The notes under the pieces were generated by a model that saw only the letters and a program-made list of their open reading frames with translations, did no database searches and was not told the DNA's origin. A stretch of 24,069 bases of DNA from DASWIP01 sp036397635 (GTDB lineage: Bacteria; Actinomycetota; AC-67), in assembly GCA_036397635.1 (NCBI GenBank), contig DASWIP010000105.1:1-24069 (forward strand), written 5' to 3'. How positions within the stretch are numbered: the stretch's first letter is position 1; each line of letters starts with the position of its first letter. Shown here in pieces: positions 15,114 through 21,624 of this stretch. Both the position numbers and the translations under genes were made by a program.

Positions 15114-16489
15114 GCGAGGCTTCCGCGATCGACGCGCTGCGCGAGCAGCTCGGCGGCGAAGTGATCGGACCGGCCGACGCCGGCTACGAGGAACACCGTC
15201 GCGTCTGGAACGGCTCGATCGACAAGCGGCCGTCAGTGATCGCGCGTTGCGCCGGTGTCGCCGACGTGATCGCCGCCGTCCGGTTCGCGCGCGAGCACGA
15301 GATGCTGACCGCCGTGCGCGGCGGCGGCCACAGCTTCCCCGGCCTCTCCACCTGCGACGGCGGCATCGTGATCGACCTGTCCCCCATGAAAGCGATCGCC
15401 GTCGATCCTGAGACACGGGTCGCCACGGTGCAGGCCGGCGCTCTGCTCGGCGAGCTGGATGCGGCCACACAGCCGTACGGGCTCGCCGTTCCCGCTGGGA
15501 TCGTGACCCACACCGGTGTTGCGGGGCTGACCCTCGGCGGCGGGATCGGCTGGCAGCATCGCAAATACGGGCTCTCGATCGACAACCTTCGCTCGGTCGA
15601 CCTGATCACCGCGGAGGGCGAGTTCGTCAAGGCGAGCGAGGAGGAGAACGCCGACCTGTTCTGGGGCGTGCGCGGCGGCGGCGGCAACTTCGGCATCGTG
15701 ACCGAGTTCGAGTTCGACGCGAACCCGATCGGCCCGATGGTGCTTGCCGGCCCGGTCTTCTGGCTCATGAAGGATGCACCCGAAGTGTTGCGCTTCTACC
15801 GAGACTGGGTGGCCGAGTGCCCGGACGAGCTGATGACCATCATCGTGACCCGGCGCGCACCGGACATCCCGATCGTGCCGCGCGAGCTGGTAGGCGAGCA
15901 CGTGATCGGTGTCGTCGTCTGCTGGGCGGGTGAGATCGAGGAAGGTGAGAGATTCGTTCAGCCGCTGAAGGCCTTGGGCTCGCCGGCGCTCGATCTGTGC
16001 ACGCCCATGCCCTTCCTCACGCTTCAGGCGCTGCTCGACCCGGGCTTCGTGCCCGGCGCTTGGTACTACGTCCGATCCTGTGACGTCGCGGCGCTCAACG
16101 ACGACATCGTCGATATCGTCGCGGCTCAAGGCGAGAAGATCACGTCTCCTATCACCAGCATCGCGCTATGGCAGATGGGGGGAGCCGTGGCGAAGGTCGG
16201 TGAGGGCGAGACCGCGTTCAACGGCCGCGACGCGGGCTTCACCTTCAACATCAACGGCAACACCCTCACCGGTGAAGGGTTCGAGGCCGAGCGGCAGTGG
16301 GCGCGGGATTACTGGACCGCTTTGGAGCCGTGGCACACGGGCGTCTACGTCAACTTCCTGATGGAAGAGGGCGAAGAGCGGATCCGTGAGGCATACGGCG
16401 CCGCGAGGTACGACCGCCTGAAGGCGTTGAAGCAGAAGTACGACCCGACGAACCTCTTCCGTCTCAACCAGAACATCAAGCCCGACTAA
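15110..16489 (+). CDS. FAD-linked oxidase, berberine-bridge-enzyme family, mono-covalent type
   Basis: The 459-residue protein has the PCMH-type FAD domain: IARCAGVADVIAAVRFARE, then AVRGGGHSFPG with His74 as the expected covalent FAD attachment site, and LTLGGGIGWQHRKYG. The C-terminal BBE segment is YDPTNLFRLNQNIKPD. In bicovalent members a Cys occurs in AGxCPTVG; here the segment is AGIVTHTGVAGL, so a second covalent link is not expected. The family oxidises alcohols, sugars or alkaloid-like substrates with O2, but the substrate is unknown. No signal peptide is seen, so it is probably cytoplasmic. The ATG at 15110 overlaps the Nudix stop. It converges with the next gene with a 14-bp overlap. 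Confidence 0.85.
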   Translation: MSEASAIDALREQLGGEVIGPADAGYEEHRRVWNGSIDKRPSVIARCAGVADVIAAVRFAREHEMLTAVRGGGHSFPGLSTCDGGIVIDLSPMKAIAVDPETRVATVQAGALLGELDAATQPYGLAVPAGIVTHTGVAGLTLGGGIGWQHRKYGLSIDNLRSVDLITAEGEFVKASEEENADLFWGVRGGGGNFGIVTEFEFDANPIGPMVLAGPVFWLMKDAPEVLRFYRDWVAECPDELMTIIVTRRAPDIPIVPRELVGEHVIGVVVCWAGEIEEGERFVQPLKALGSPALDLCTPMPFLTLQALLDPGFVPGAWYYVRSCDVAALNDDIVDIVAAQGEKITSPITSIALWQMGGAVAKVGEGETAFNGRDAGFTFNINGNTLTGEGFEAERQWARDYWTALEPWHTGVYVNFLMEEGEERIREAYGAARYDRLKALKQKYDPTNLFRLNQNIKPD

Positions 16490-17537
16490 CCGGACCGTGC
16501 GCCAGAGGGATGTCGAGGGCGCTGAGCATGCCCGGCGGTGCCTCGCAGACCGCGGGGATCGCGTTGAGGATGCGCATCGCCGTCACGATCAGGCCCCCGG
16601 AGTTCTCGTCGCCGCCGTCGCCTTCGAGCGTCAGTTCGCATCGCAGGTTCGGTGAGCCGCTGATGAGCACACGGTAGCCACCCTTTCCCGGGGGCTCCGG
16701 CCACTCCGGCGCGACGTCGTCGCGAAGCCGGGTCACGTGCTCGATCACGATCCGCGGCTCTCCACCTACCATGCCCTGCAGCTCGAACCGGAGGGCCGCG
16801 GTCGTGCCGGCCTCGACGGTGCCCGAGGGGATCGTAAACGCGCCGATCGCGGGACGGCGCTCGTGCACCTCGCGGATGTCCTCCAGCTCGAAGCCGAGGC
16901 CGTCGGCGATCATCTTGATCACGCCGCCCCACGCGAGCGTCAGCACGCCCGGCGCGAGCAGGATGGGAGTCGCGTCGAGCGCCTGCCCGAACCCCATCGT
17001 GACGAACAGCACCTCGGGTTGGTCGTAGGTCGCGTAGTTGAGCACCTCCTGGATCCGGACTTGGTCGATCCGCTCGCATACCTGCGTCAGCCCCAGCGGC
17101 AGCATGTCGTTGGCGAACCCTGGATCGATCCCCGAGGTGAAGAACGAGACCTTGCCCTCCTCGCACGCCTGCGCGATCGGCTCGCGCATCTCCGCCGGCG
17201 CGTGCGGCGGATACACGAGAGGCACCAGCGAGGTCGACACGACGTTCTTGCCCGACCGCAGGATCCGGCAGATGTCCTCGATCGCCTCCTGCGGACGCAG
17301 GTCGCCGGTCGCCGTGTACGAAACGCAGTCCGCGTCCAGGCCGAGCAGCTCGTCGGCGTCATTCGTCGCGCGCACACCGACCGGATCGAGTCCGCACAGC
17401 TCGCCGGCGTCGAGACCGACTTTGTCGGCGCTGTGCACCCACAGGCCGGCTAGGTCCAGTTCGGGATGGCCGATGATGCCTCTGAGCGCGTAGCGCCCGA
17501 CGTTGCCCGTGCTCCATTGGATCACGCGATAGGCCAT
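16476..17537 (-). CDS. DapB-like NAD(P)H-dependent dehydrogenase family protein
   Basis: This 353-residue protein opens with a Rossmann segment, YRVIQWSTGNVGRYALRGI (the GxxG loop is STGNVG), followed by HPELDLAGLWVHSADKVGLDAG. This pattern belongs to the dihydrodipicolinate-reductase-like family often annotated as NAD(P)H-dependent amine dehydrogenase (2,4-diaminopentanoate dehydrogenase relatives), which is numerous in actinobacteria. SGIDPGFANDMLPLGL is the family's central motif. The true substrate is unknown. The ATG at 17537 follows AGGGGGAG about 11 bp away. It overlaps the oxidase gene by 14 bp at its 3' end. No partner gene is obvious. Confidence 0.75.
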   Translation of the reverse strand: MAYRVIQWSTGNVGRYALRGIIGHPELDLAGLWVHSADKVGLDAGELCGLDPVGVRATNDADELLGLDADCVSYTATGDLRPQEAIEDICRILRSGKNVVSTSLVPLVYPPHAPAEMREPIAQACEEGKVSFFTSGIDPGFANDMLPLGLTQVCERIDQVRIQEVLNYATYDQPEVLFVTMGFGQALDATPILLAPGVLTLAWGGVIKMIADGLGFELEDIREVHERRPAIGAFTIPSGTVEAGTTAALRFELQGMVGGEPRIVIEHVTRLRDDVAPEWPEPPGKGGYRVLISGSPNLRCELTLEGDGGDENSGGLIVTAMRILNAIPAVCEAPPGMLSALDIPLAHGPVSRA

Positions 17538-17606
17538 AACCGGTTGCTCCCCCTCTTCCCGAACGTGCGTCCGCGAGCGTGAGCCCCTAGTATCGTCGGA
17601 GCGCTC

Positions 17607-17636
17607 TACACATTGAGGTGTATCCTGGTGTATCCT
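17607..17636. promoter_or_regulatory. Repeat-rich operator/promoter before the second VapBC module
   Basis: TACAC (17607-17611) and GTGTA (17618-17622) form an inverted repeat. The 10-bp unit GGTGTATCCT occurs twice in tandem at 17617-17626 and 17627-17636, ending 6 bp before the vapB ATG. Repeated GTGTA half-sites suit autoregulation by the VapB dimer. The TATCCT hexamers could also serve as -10 elements; this is not resolved. Confidence 0.5.
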
Positions 17637-17642
17637 GAGGGG

Positions 17643-17879
17643 ATGAGCCGAACCAACATCGAGATCGACGAGAAGCTGGTCGCGCGCGCCATGCGCCTGT
17701 ACCGGCTGCCCACGAAACGCGCCGCCGTGGACTTCGCGCTCCGGCGCTTGGTCGGACAGCGCGACCCGAAGGACATCCTCCAGCTCGAAGGCATGGGCTG
17801 GGGAGGCGATCTGGACGAGTTGCGGCGCGATCGGATGGACAAGCTCTTCCCAGAGATCCGCCGTGATCGTCGTCGATAG
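17643..17879 (+). CDS. vapB: VapB-type antitoxin
   Basis: The 78-residue protein begins MSRTNIEIDEKLVARAMRLY, followed by TKRAAVDFALRRLV, the ribbon-helix-helix-like N-terminus of the VapB (DUF2191) family that carries DNA and dimer contacts. The tail ends in a basic, charged helix (LDELRRDRMDKLFPEIRRDR) of the kind that wraps a PIN toxin. ATG 17643 follows GAGGGG closely; an in-frame ATG at 17613 lies within the operator repeats and is unlikely. It overlaps the toxin start by 17 bp. It belongs to a different antitoxin family from the module at 11533. Confidence 0.85.
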   Translation: MSRTNIEIDEKLVARAMRLYRLPTKRAAVDFALRRLVGQRDPKDILQLEGMGWGGDLDELRRDRMDKLFPEIRRDRRR

Positions 17880-18267
17880 CTCGGTCTGGATCGATTTCCT
17901 CCGCGGTGCCGACGGATCGACCACCACGACGGTCCGTCGGCTCATCTCGTCCAACGCCCCTCTGGTCACGACAGAAATGGTCGTCATGGAGCTGCTGGCG
18001 GGGGCCCCGTCGGAAACCGCCGCTGAAGCCTTGCGGGAGTTCATCTTCGCGTTCCCGATGCTGGCCACCGAGGGACTCCCTGACTTCGAACAAGCAGCGG
18101 CCATCTTCCGAGCGTGCCGGCGTGGAGGAACGACCATCAGAACGATGACTGATTGCTTCATCGCCGCCGTAGCGATCCGTGCCCAGGCTCAGGTGTTGCA
18201 CAAGGATCGCGACTTCGACGTGATCGCGCGCCACACGCCGCTGCAGATCCATCCTCTCGACGCGTAG
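17863..18267 (+). CDS. vapC: VapC PIN-domain toxin
   Basis: This 134-residue PIN protein starts at GTG 17863. Acidic active-site residues are in place: Asp5 (MIVVDSSVWIDFLRG), Glu43 (VMELLAGAPS), Asp97 (TDCFIAAVAI) and Asp115/Asp117 (LHKDRDFDVIA). This is the classic VapC pattern, with VDSSVWIDFLRG at the N-terminus and KDRDFD at the C-terminus. It should be an RNase held in check by the overlapping VapB. It ends 12 bp before the steroid-type operator that precedes the acyl-CoA dehydrogenase pair, so read-through into that operon is possible. Confidence 0.9.
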   Translation: MIVVDSSVWIDFLRGADGSTTTTVRRLISSNAPLVTTEMVVMELLAGAPSETAAEALREFIFAFPMLATEGLPDFEQAAAIFRACRRGGTTIRTMTDCFIAAVAIRAQAQVLHKDRDFDVIARHTPLQIHPLDA

Positions 18268-18279
18268 TGGTCCCCTCAC

Positions 18280-18294
18280 CTGACGGTCCGTCAG
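18280..18294. promoter_or_regulatory. 15-bp palindromic operator CTGACGGTCCGTCAG before the fadE pair
   Basis: This copy is identical to the one at 14592-14606. It lies 16 bp before the ATG at 18311, and TAGACT (18296-18301) just after it could be a -10 element of a leaderless transcript. Bound repressor would block RNA polymerase at the core promoter. Confidence 0.7.
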
Positions 18295-18310
18295 ATAGAC
18301 TCCGCGGGTC

Positions 18311-19471
18311 ATGGATCTCGCGTTCACCCCCGAGCAAGATGCGTTCCGCGCCGAGGCGCGCGCGTGGCTCGAGGCCAACGTTCCCGCCGAGCCCCTCCCC
18401 TCGTTCGACACGCGCGAAGGCTTCGACGCCCATCGCGCGTGGGAACGCAGGATGCACGCGGACGGGTGGGCGGTCGTGTCGTGGCCGCGAGCGTACGGCG
18501 GGCGGGGGGCGTCGCTGCTCGAGTGGCTGATCTTCGAAGAGGAGTATTGGCGAGCAGGCGCGCCCGGCCGCGTCGGGCAGAACGGGCTGTTCCTGCTCGG
18601 GCCGACGCTGATGGAGTACGGCACGCCCGAGCAGCAGGAACGGTTCCTGCCGCGCATCGCCTCGGCCGAGGACATCTGGTGCCAGGGATGGTCCGAGCCC
18701 AACGTCGGCAGCGACCTCGCGAGCGTGGCCGCGCGCGCGACGAAGCGCGGCGAGGGCTGGGTGCTCAACGGGCAGAAGACCTGGTGCTCGCGCGGCGCGT
18801 TCGCCGACTGGATGTTCGGCCTGTTCCGCTCGGATCCGACGAGCGAGCGGCATCGCGGGCTGACCTTCGTGCTGGTCCCGATGGACGCGCCGGGCGTCAC
18901 CGTCCGTCCGATCGAGCAGCTCGACGGCGAGACCGGCTTCGCCGAAGTGTTCCTCGACGACGTGTCGGTCCCGGTCGCGAACACGCTCGGCCTTGAAGGC
19001 GAGGGATGGAATGTCGCGATGTCCACGGCCGGCTTCGAGCGCGGACTCTTGCTGCGCTCGCCGGGGCGGTTCACCGCGACGGCCGAGCGACTGGTCGCGC
19101 TGTGCGCGCGCGCCGGCGAGAGCCTGCCGCCGAGCTTGCGCGACGAGGTCACGCGCGCATGGATCGACGCCGAGGCGTACCGGCTGCAAACGTTCATGAC
19201 CGTGTCCCGTCTCGCCGAGGGCGCCGCCATCGGGGCGGAGGCGAGCCTGAACAAGCTGTGGTGGTCCGAGATGGATCTGCGCATGCACGAGACTGCCATG
19301 CGGCTGCTCGGCACGTCGGCGGAGCTGACCGGGCACGCAACCGCAGCGATCGACGACGGCCGCTGGCTCGACGGCTACCTGTTCGCGCTCGCGGGCCCGA
19401 TCTACGCCGGCACCAACGAGATCCAGCGCTCGATCGTCGCCGAGCGCGTGCTCGGCTTGCCGAGGAAGTGA
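18311..19471 (+). CDS. Acyl-CoA dehydrogenase, large-type subunit (FadE30/FadE31-like)
   Basis: The 386-residue flavoprotein has the full acyl-CoA dehydrogenase layout: N-terminal helices with RAWLEANVPAE, WPRAYGGRGAS, GPTLMEYGTPEQQERFLPRI, the FAD/substrate motif WCQGWSEPNVGSDLASV, LNGQKTWCSRG, and the C-terminal IYAGTNEIQRSIVAERVLGLPR. The catalytic Glu of the common YEGT motif is Ala here. Glu243, in GFERGLLL, lies in the helix where isovaleryl- and long-chain-type enzymes carry the base, so it is the likely catalyst. Sequence resembles mycobacterial FadE30 and related HIP-pathway dehydrogenases. The second subunit follows after 2 bp. Expression is probably controlled by the operator at 18280. 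The exact substrate (HIC-CoA or a later acid) is not determined. Confidence 0.85.
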   Translation: MDLAFTPEQDAFRAEARAWLEANVPAEPLPSFDTREGFDAHRAWERRMHADGWAVVSWPRAYGGRGASLLEWLIFEEEYWRAGAPGRVGQNGLFLLGPTLMEYGTPEQQERFLPRIASAEDIWCQGWSEPNVGSDLASVAARATKRGEGWVLNGQKTWCSRGAFADWMFGLFRSDPTSERHRGLTFVLVPMDAPGVTVRPIEQLDGETGFAEVFLDDVSVPVANTLGLEGEGWNVAMSTAGFERGLLLRSPGRFTATAERLVALCARAGESLPPSLRDEVTRAWIDAEAYRLQTFMTVSRLAEGAAIGAEASLNKLWWSEMDLRMHETAMRLLGTSAELTGHATAAIDDGRWLDGYLFALAGPIYAGTNEIQRSIVAERVLGLPRK

Positions 19472-19473
19472 CG

Positions 19474-20475
19474 ATGCGGTTCGCCTTCACACCCCAGCAG
19501 CTCGCCTTCCGCGACGAGGTCCGCGCGCTGCTCGAGAAAGAGTGCACGCCGGCGCACGTCCGCGCGGCGTGGACCGAGGGCGCATCGCCCGAGCGCTGGC
19601 AGCGACTGGCCTCGATGGGGGTCGTGGGTCTGCTGGCGCCGGAGGAGCACGGCGGCCTGGGCTCGGACGAGACGACGCTGGTATCGCTGCTCGAAGAGTC
19701 GGGCCGCGCGTGCCTGCCCGAGCCTTTGCTCGAGTGCGCTGCCGTCGCGATCCCTTTGTTGCGCGATCACGCGCCCGAGCAGCTGCGCGCGCGCTGGCTC
19801 GCGGCCGCGGCATCGGGCGAGGCGATCGTGACCGTCGGGTTCGAGCAGCGCACCCTCGTCGCCGCCGCCGACGGCGCCGGCCTGATGCTGCTCGAGCATC
19901 ACGGCGAGATCCACGCGGTCGAGCCGGCGCGCGCGCGGCTCGAACGACAGTCATCGTGGGACGGCGCGCGCCGCCTGTTCGCCGTCGGCTTCGAGCCTTC
20001 ACCCACGACGCTGGTCACTGCCGACCCGGCGGCTGCGGCCGAGGCGTTCGACCGGGGAGCGCTCGGCGCGGCGGCGCAACTGCTCGGGATCGGCGCGCGC
20101 GCCATCGAGATGGCGGCCGCGTATGCGAAGGAGCGCCACCAGTTCGGCGTTCCGATCGGGACGTTCCAGGCGGTCAAGCATCTGCTCGCCGACGCCCTGC
20201 TGCGGATCGAGTTCGCACGCCCGCTGGTCTATCGCGCGGCGTGGTCGGTCGCACAACGCGAGCCGGCACGCGCGCGCGACGTCTCGATGGCGAAGGCGTC
20301 GGCCTCGGACGCGGCGGTGTTCGCCTGCCGGGCAGCGCTGCAAGTCCACGGCGCGATCGGCTACACGAAAGAACACGACCTGCATCTGTGGCTCGCGCGC
20401 GGATCGGCGCTGGCGACCGCGTGGGGCGACGCCTCACGGCACCGCGCGCGCGTCGACCGGATCCTGCTCGGCTAG
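19474..20475 (+). CDS. Acyl-CoA dehydrogenase, small-type partner subunit (FadE32-like)
   Basis: This short acyl-CoA dehydrogenase (333 residues) begins MRFAFTPQQLAFRDEVRALL and carries GVVGLLAPEEHGGLG, then YAKERHQFGVPIGTFQAVKH starting at residue 217 and LQVHGAIGYTKEHDLHLWL near the C-terminus. The middle beta-domain is shortened and degenerate, and there is no YEGT glutamate. This matches the small subunits of actinobacterial heterotetrameric dehydrogenases such as FadE32, which complete the FAD site of the larger partner. The ATG is 2 bp after the stop of the large subunit, supporting a complex. Its stop shares CTAG with the opposing gene. Confidence 0.85.
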   Translation: MRFAFTPQQLAFRDEVRALLEKECTPAHVRAAWTEGASPERWQRLASMGVVGLLAPEEHGGLGSDETTLVSLLEESGRACLPEPLLECAAVAIPLLRDHAPEQLRARWLAAAASGEAIVTVGFEQRTLVAAADGAGLMLLEHHGEIHAVEPARARLERQSSWDGARRLFAVGFEPSPTTLVTADPAAAAEAFDRGALGAAAQLLGIGARAIEMAAAYAKERHQFGVPIGTFQAVKHLLADALLRIEFARPLVYRAAWSVAQREPARARDVSMAKASASDAAVFACRAALQVHGAIGYTKEHDLHLWLARGSALATAWGDASRHRARVDRILLG

Positions 20476-20879
20476 GCCCGATGCTGGGCGGCCGCGCGCT
20501 CGATCTTCTCGCGCAACGACCGCGAGGTTTCCAGCAGACCGTGGAACTCTGCCGCGTTAAGCATGAACAGGCGCAGGGGGGTCACGGCGGTCACCGTCGC
20601 CGTCCGCATCGTCTTGTCGAGCAGCGCGATCTCTCCCACGAACGAGCCGGGCCCGATGGTCGCGACCTCCTGCCCGTCCTTGGTGACACGGGCCGTCCCG
20701 TCGATGATGATCGCGAACTCGCGGCCCGCCTCACCCTCGCGCGTGAGCTTCGTACCCGGCGAAAGCGTGAGCTCGGTCATGAAGCGATCGATCTGTTCGA
20801 GCTCCTCGTCGGTGCACTCGGCGAAGGCCGGAACATCCCGAAGCCCTGCGAGCGCCGCCTTTCGTTCCTTGCGTCCCAT
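20472..20879 (-). CDS. Stand-alone cyclic-nucleotide-binding domain protein
   Basis: The 135-residue protein is essentially one CNB (CAP-type) beta-barrel: VPAFAECTDEELEQI, then GTKLTREGEAGREFAIIIDG, and the phosphate-binding cassette VGEIALLDKTMRTATVTA, with Gly82-Glu83 and Arg92 in the positions that contact the ribose and phosphate of cAMP. No DNA-binding, kinase or transferase domain follows, so it would act as a sensor or regulatory subunit binding another protein. The start ATG 20879 has a strong GAGGAGGAG ribosome site. The cyclase 10 kb upstream could supply the ligand, but no direct link is visible. It converges on the fadE gene with a shared CTAG stop. Confidence 0.85.
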   Translation of the reverse strand: MGRKERKAALAGLRDVPAFAECTDEELEQIDRFMTELTLSPGTKLTREGEAGREFAIIIDGTARVTKDGQEVATIGPGSFVGEIALLDKTMRTATVTAVTPLRLFMLNAAEFHGLLETSRSLREKIERAAAQHRA

Positions 20880-20949
20880 CGCTCCTCCTCAGGGCACGCA
20901 GGATACGGCGTCCCAGGCATCGGCGATAGCCCGCGGTAGGGTGCGCCTC

Positions 20950-21315
20950 ATGCAGCCGGGCCAGTGGTACGTGGTCGCGTTCTCGATCGGAGCCGGGGTT
21001 TCGATCCTCGGGTTCTGGACCGTCGTGCTCGCGCGCGGTCTGGTGCCGCGGCTGCTGCCCGGACCCGGTGCGCGGAGCCATGTCGTCGCAGAGCTGCTGA
21101 CCGGCGGCTTGCTGGTGGCCGGCGGGGCGTCGCTGCTCGCCGATCATGCGGCAGCGTGGGCCATCACATTGGCGGGGATCGGCCTTGGTGCGGTGTGCTA
21201 CGCGCTCGCCGGGTCGGCCGGGCTGTATCCCGGTCGGCGCGGGCTGCAGGGCGCGTTCGTCGTTGGATGGGTGTTCGCGATCCCGGCGATCGTGCTGCTG
21301 CTGATCAACGCCTAG
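20950..21315 (+). CDS. Small integral membrane protein, four predicted TM helices
   Basis: The 121-residue protein has four hydrophobic stretches: about 6-29 (YVVAFSIGAGVSILGFWTVV), 47-65 (ELLTGGLLVAGGASLLA), 69-88 and 100-120 (GWVFAIPAIVLLLI). There are no charged catalytic residues or known motifs. The start is ATG 20950; an in-frame GTG at 20941 would add three residues. TAGGGT just upstream is a possible -10 element of a leaderless transcript. The gene is divergent from the CNB protein, about 70 bp apart. No function is recognised. Confidence 0.6.
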   Translation: MQPGQWYVVAFSIGAGVSILGFWTVVLARGLVPRLLPGPGARSHVVAELLTGGLLVAGGASLLADHAAAWAITLAGIGLGAVCYALAGSAGLYPGRRGLQGAFVVGWVFAIPAIVLLLINA

Positions 21316-21373
21316 ATGCGCGATCCGGTCACCGGCGGTATCAGGTCGGATCATCCGGTGTTATCCTCGTCTC

Positions 21374-21580
21374 ATGGCAGAGGCCGCGTGGGCCGCGATC
21401 GGGCTCCAGGCAGCAACCTTGTTCGGGATGCTGTTCTGGCTTGGCTCGCGCATCGACGGTCTCAGCGCCCGCATCGACGGTCTCAGCGGTCGGATCGACA
21501 GCCTCGAGCAAAGCCTCAATGCGCGCATCGACGGATTGAATGCACGCCTCGACGCGCACTTGGAGTGGCACGCCTCCTAG
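21374..21580 (+). CDS. 68-aa membrane-anchored heptad-repeat (coiled-coil) protein
   Basis: Residues about 4-24 form one hydrophobic helix (AAWAAIGLQAATLFGMLFWL). The rest is built of heptads of the form RIDGLSA, repeated as RIDGLSG, RIDSLEQ, RIDGLNA and RLDAHLE, a clear coiled coil with I/L at core positions. The encoding DNA shows 21-bp units. TTATCCT before the ATG is a possible -10 element. The protein could oligomerise through its tail while anchored in the membrane. Many actinobacterial genomes carry similar short proteins of unknown role. Coding is supported by third-position GC and by repeat preservation in frame. Confidence 0.6.
   Translation: MAEAAWAAIGLQAATLFGMLFWLGSRIDGLSARIDGLSGRIDSLEQSLNARIDGLNARLDAHLEWHAS
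21449..21511 (+). repeat. Three tandem 21-bp coding repeats
   Basis: Units at 21449-21469, 21470-21490 and 21491-21511 each begin with an Arg-Ile-Asp codon run (CGCATCGAC, CGCATCGAC, CGGATCGAC). The first two are nearly identical and the third has diverged. A fourth, out-of-step copy follows after an 11-residue interruption. They encode the coiled-coil heptads. Confidence 0.75.
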
Positions 21581-21586
21581 CCGGAG

Positions 21587-21624
21587 AGCCGTAACCGACG
21601 CGGGTTAAGCCGTAACCGACGCGG
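21587..21624. repeat. 17-bp direct repeat at the 3' end of the LLM gene
   Basis: AGCCGTAACCGACGCGG occurs at 21587-21603 and again at 21608-21624, with a 21-bp period. The second copy encodes the last residues and first stop base of the LLM gene; the first lies just beyond the stop. It looks like a small tandem duplication of the gene end, and no hairpin is formed. Confidence 0.8.

Noticed and set aside
17538..17545. AACCGGTT palindrome directly before the DapB-like gene start
   Set aside because: It has the AACnnGTT core of a KstR box but the outer T and A are missing, and 8-bp palindromes are common.
17927..17939. CGACGGTCCGTCG, a partial match to the 15-bp operator palindrome
   Set aside because: It lies inside the vapC coding sequence, lacks the outer CT/AG bases and is not near a gene start; probably chance in GC-rich code.
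21326..21336. CCGGTCACCGG palindrome after the four-TM protein
   Set aside because: Too short for a terminator, no T-run follows, and no second copy was seen.
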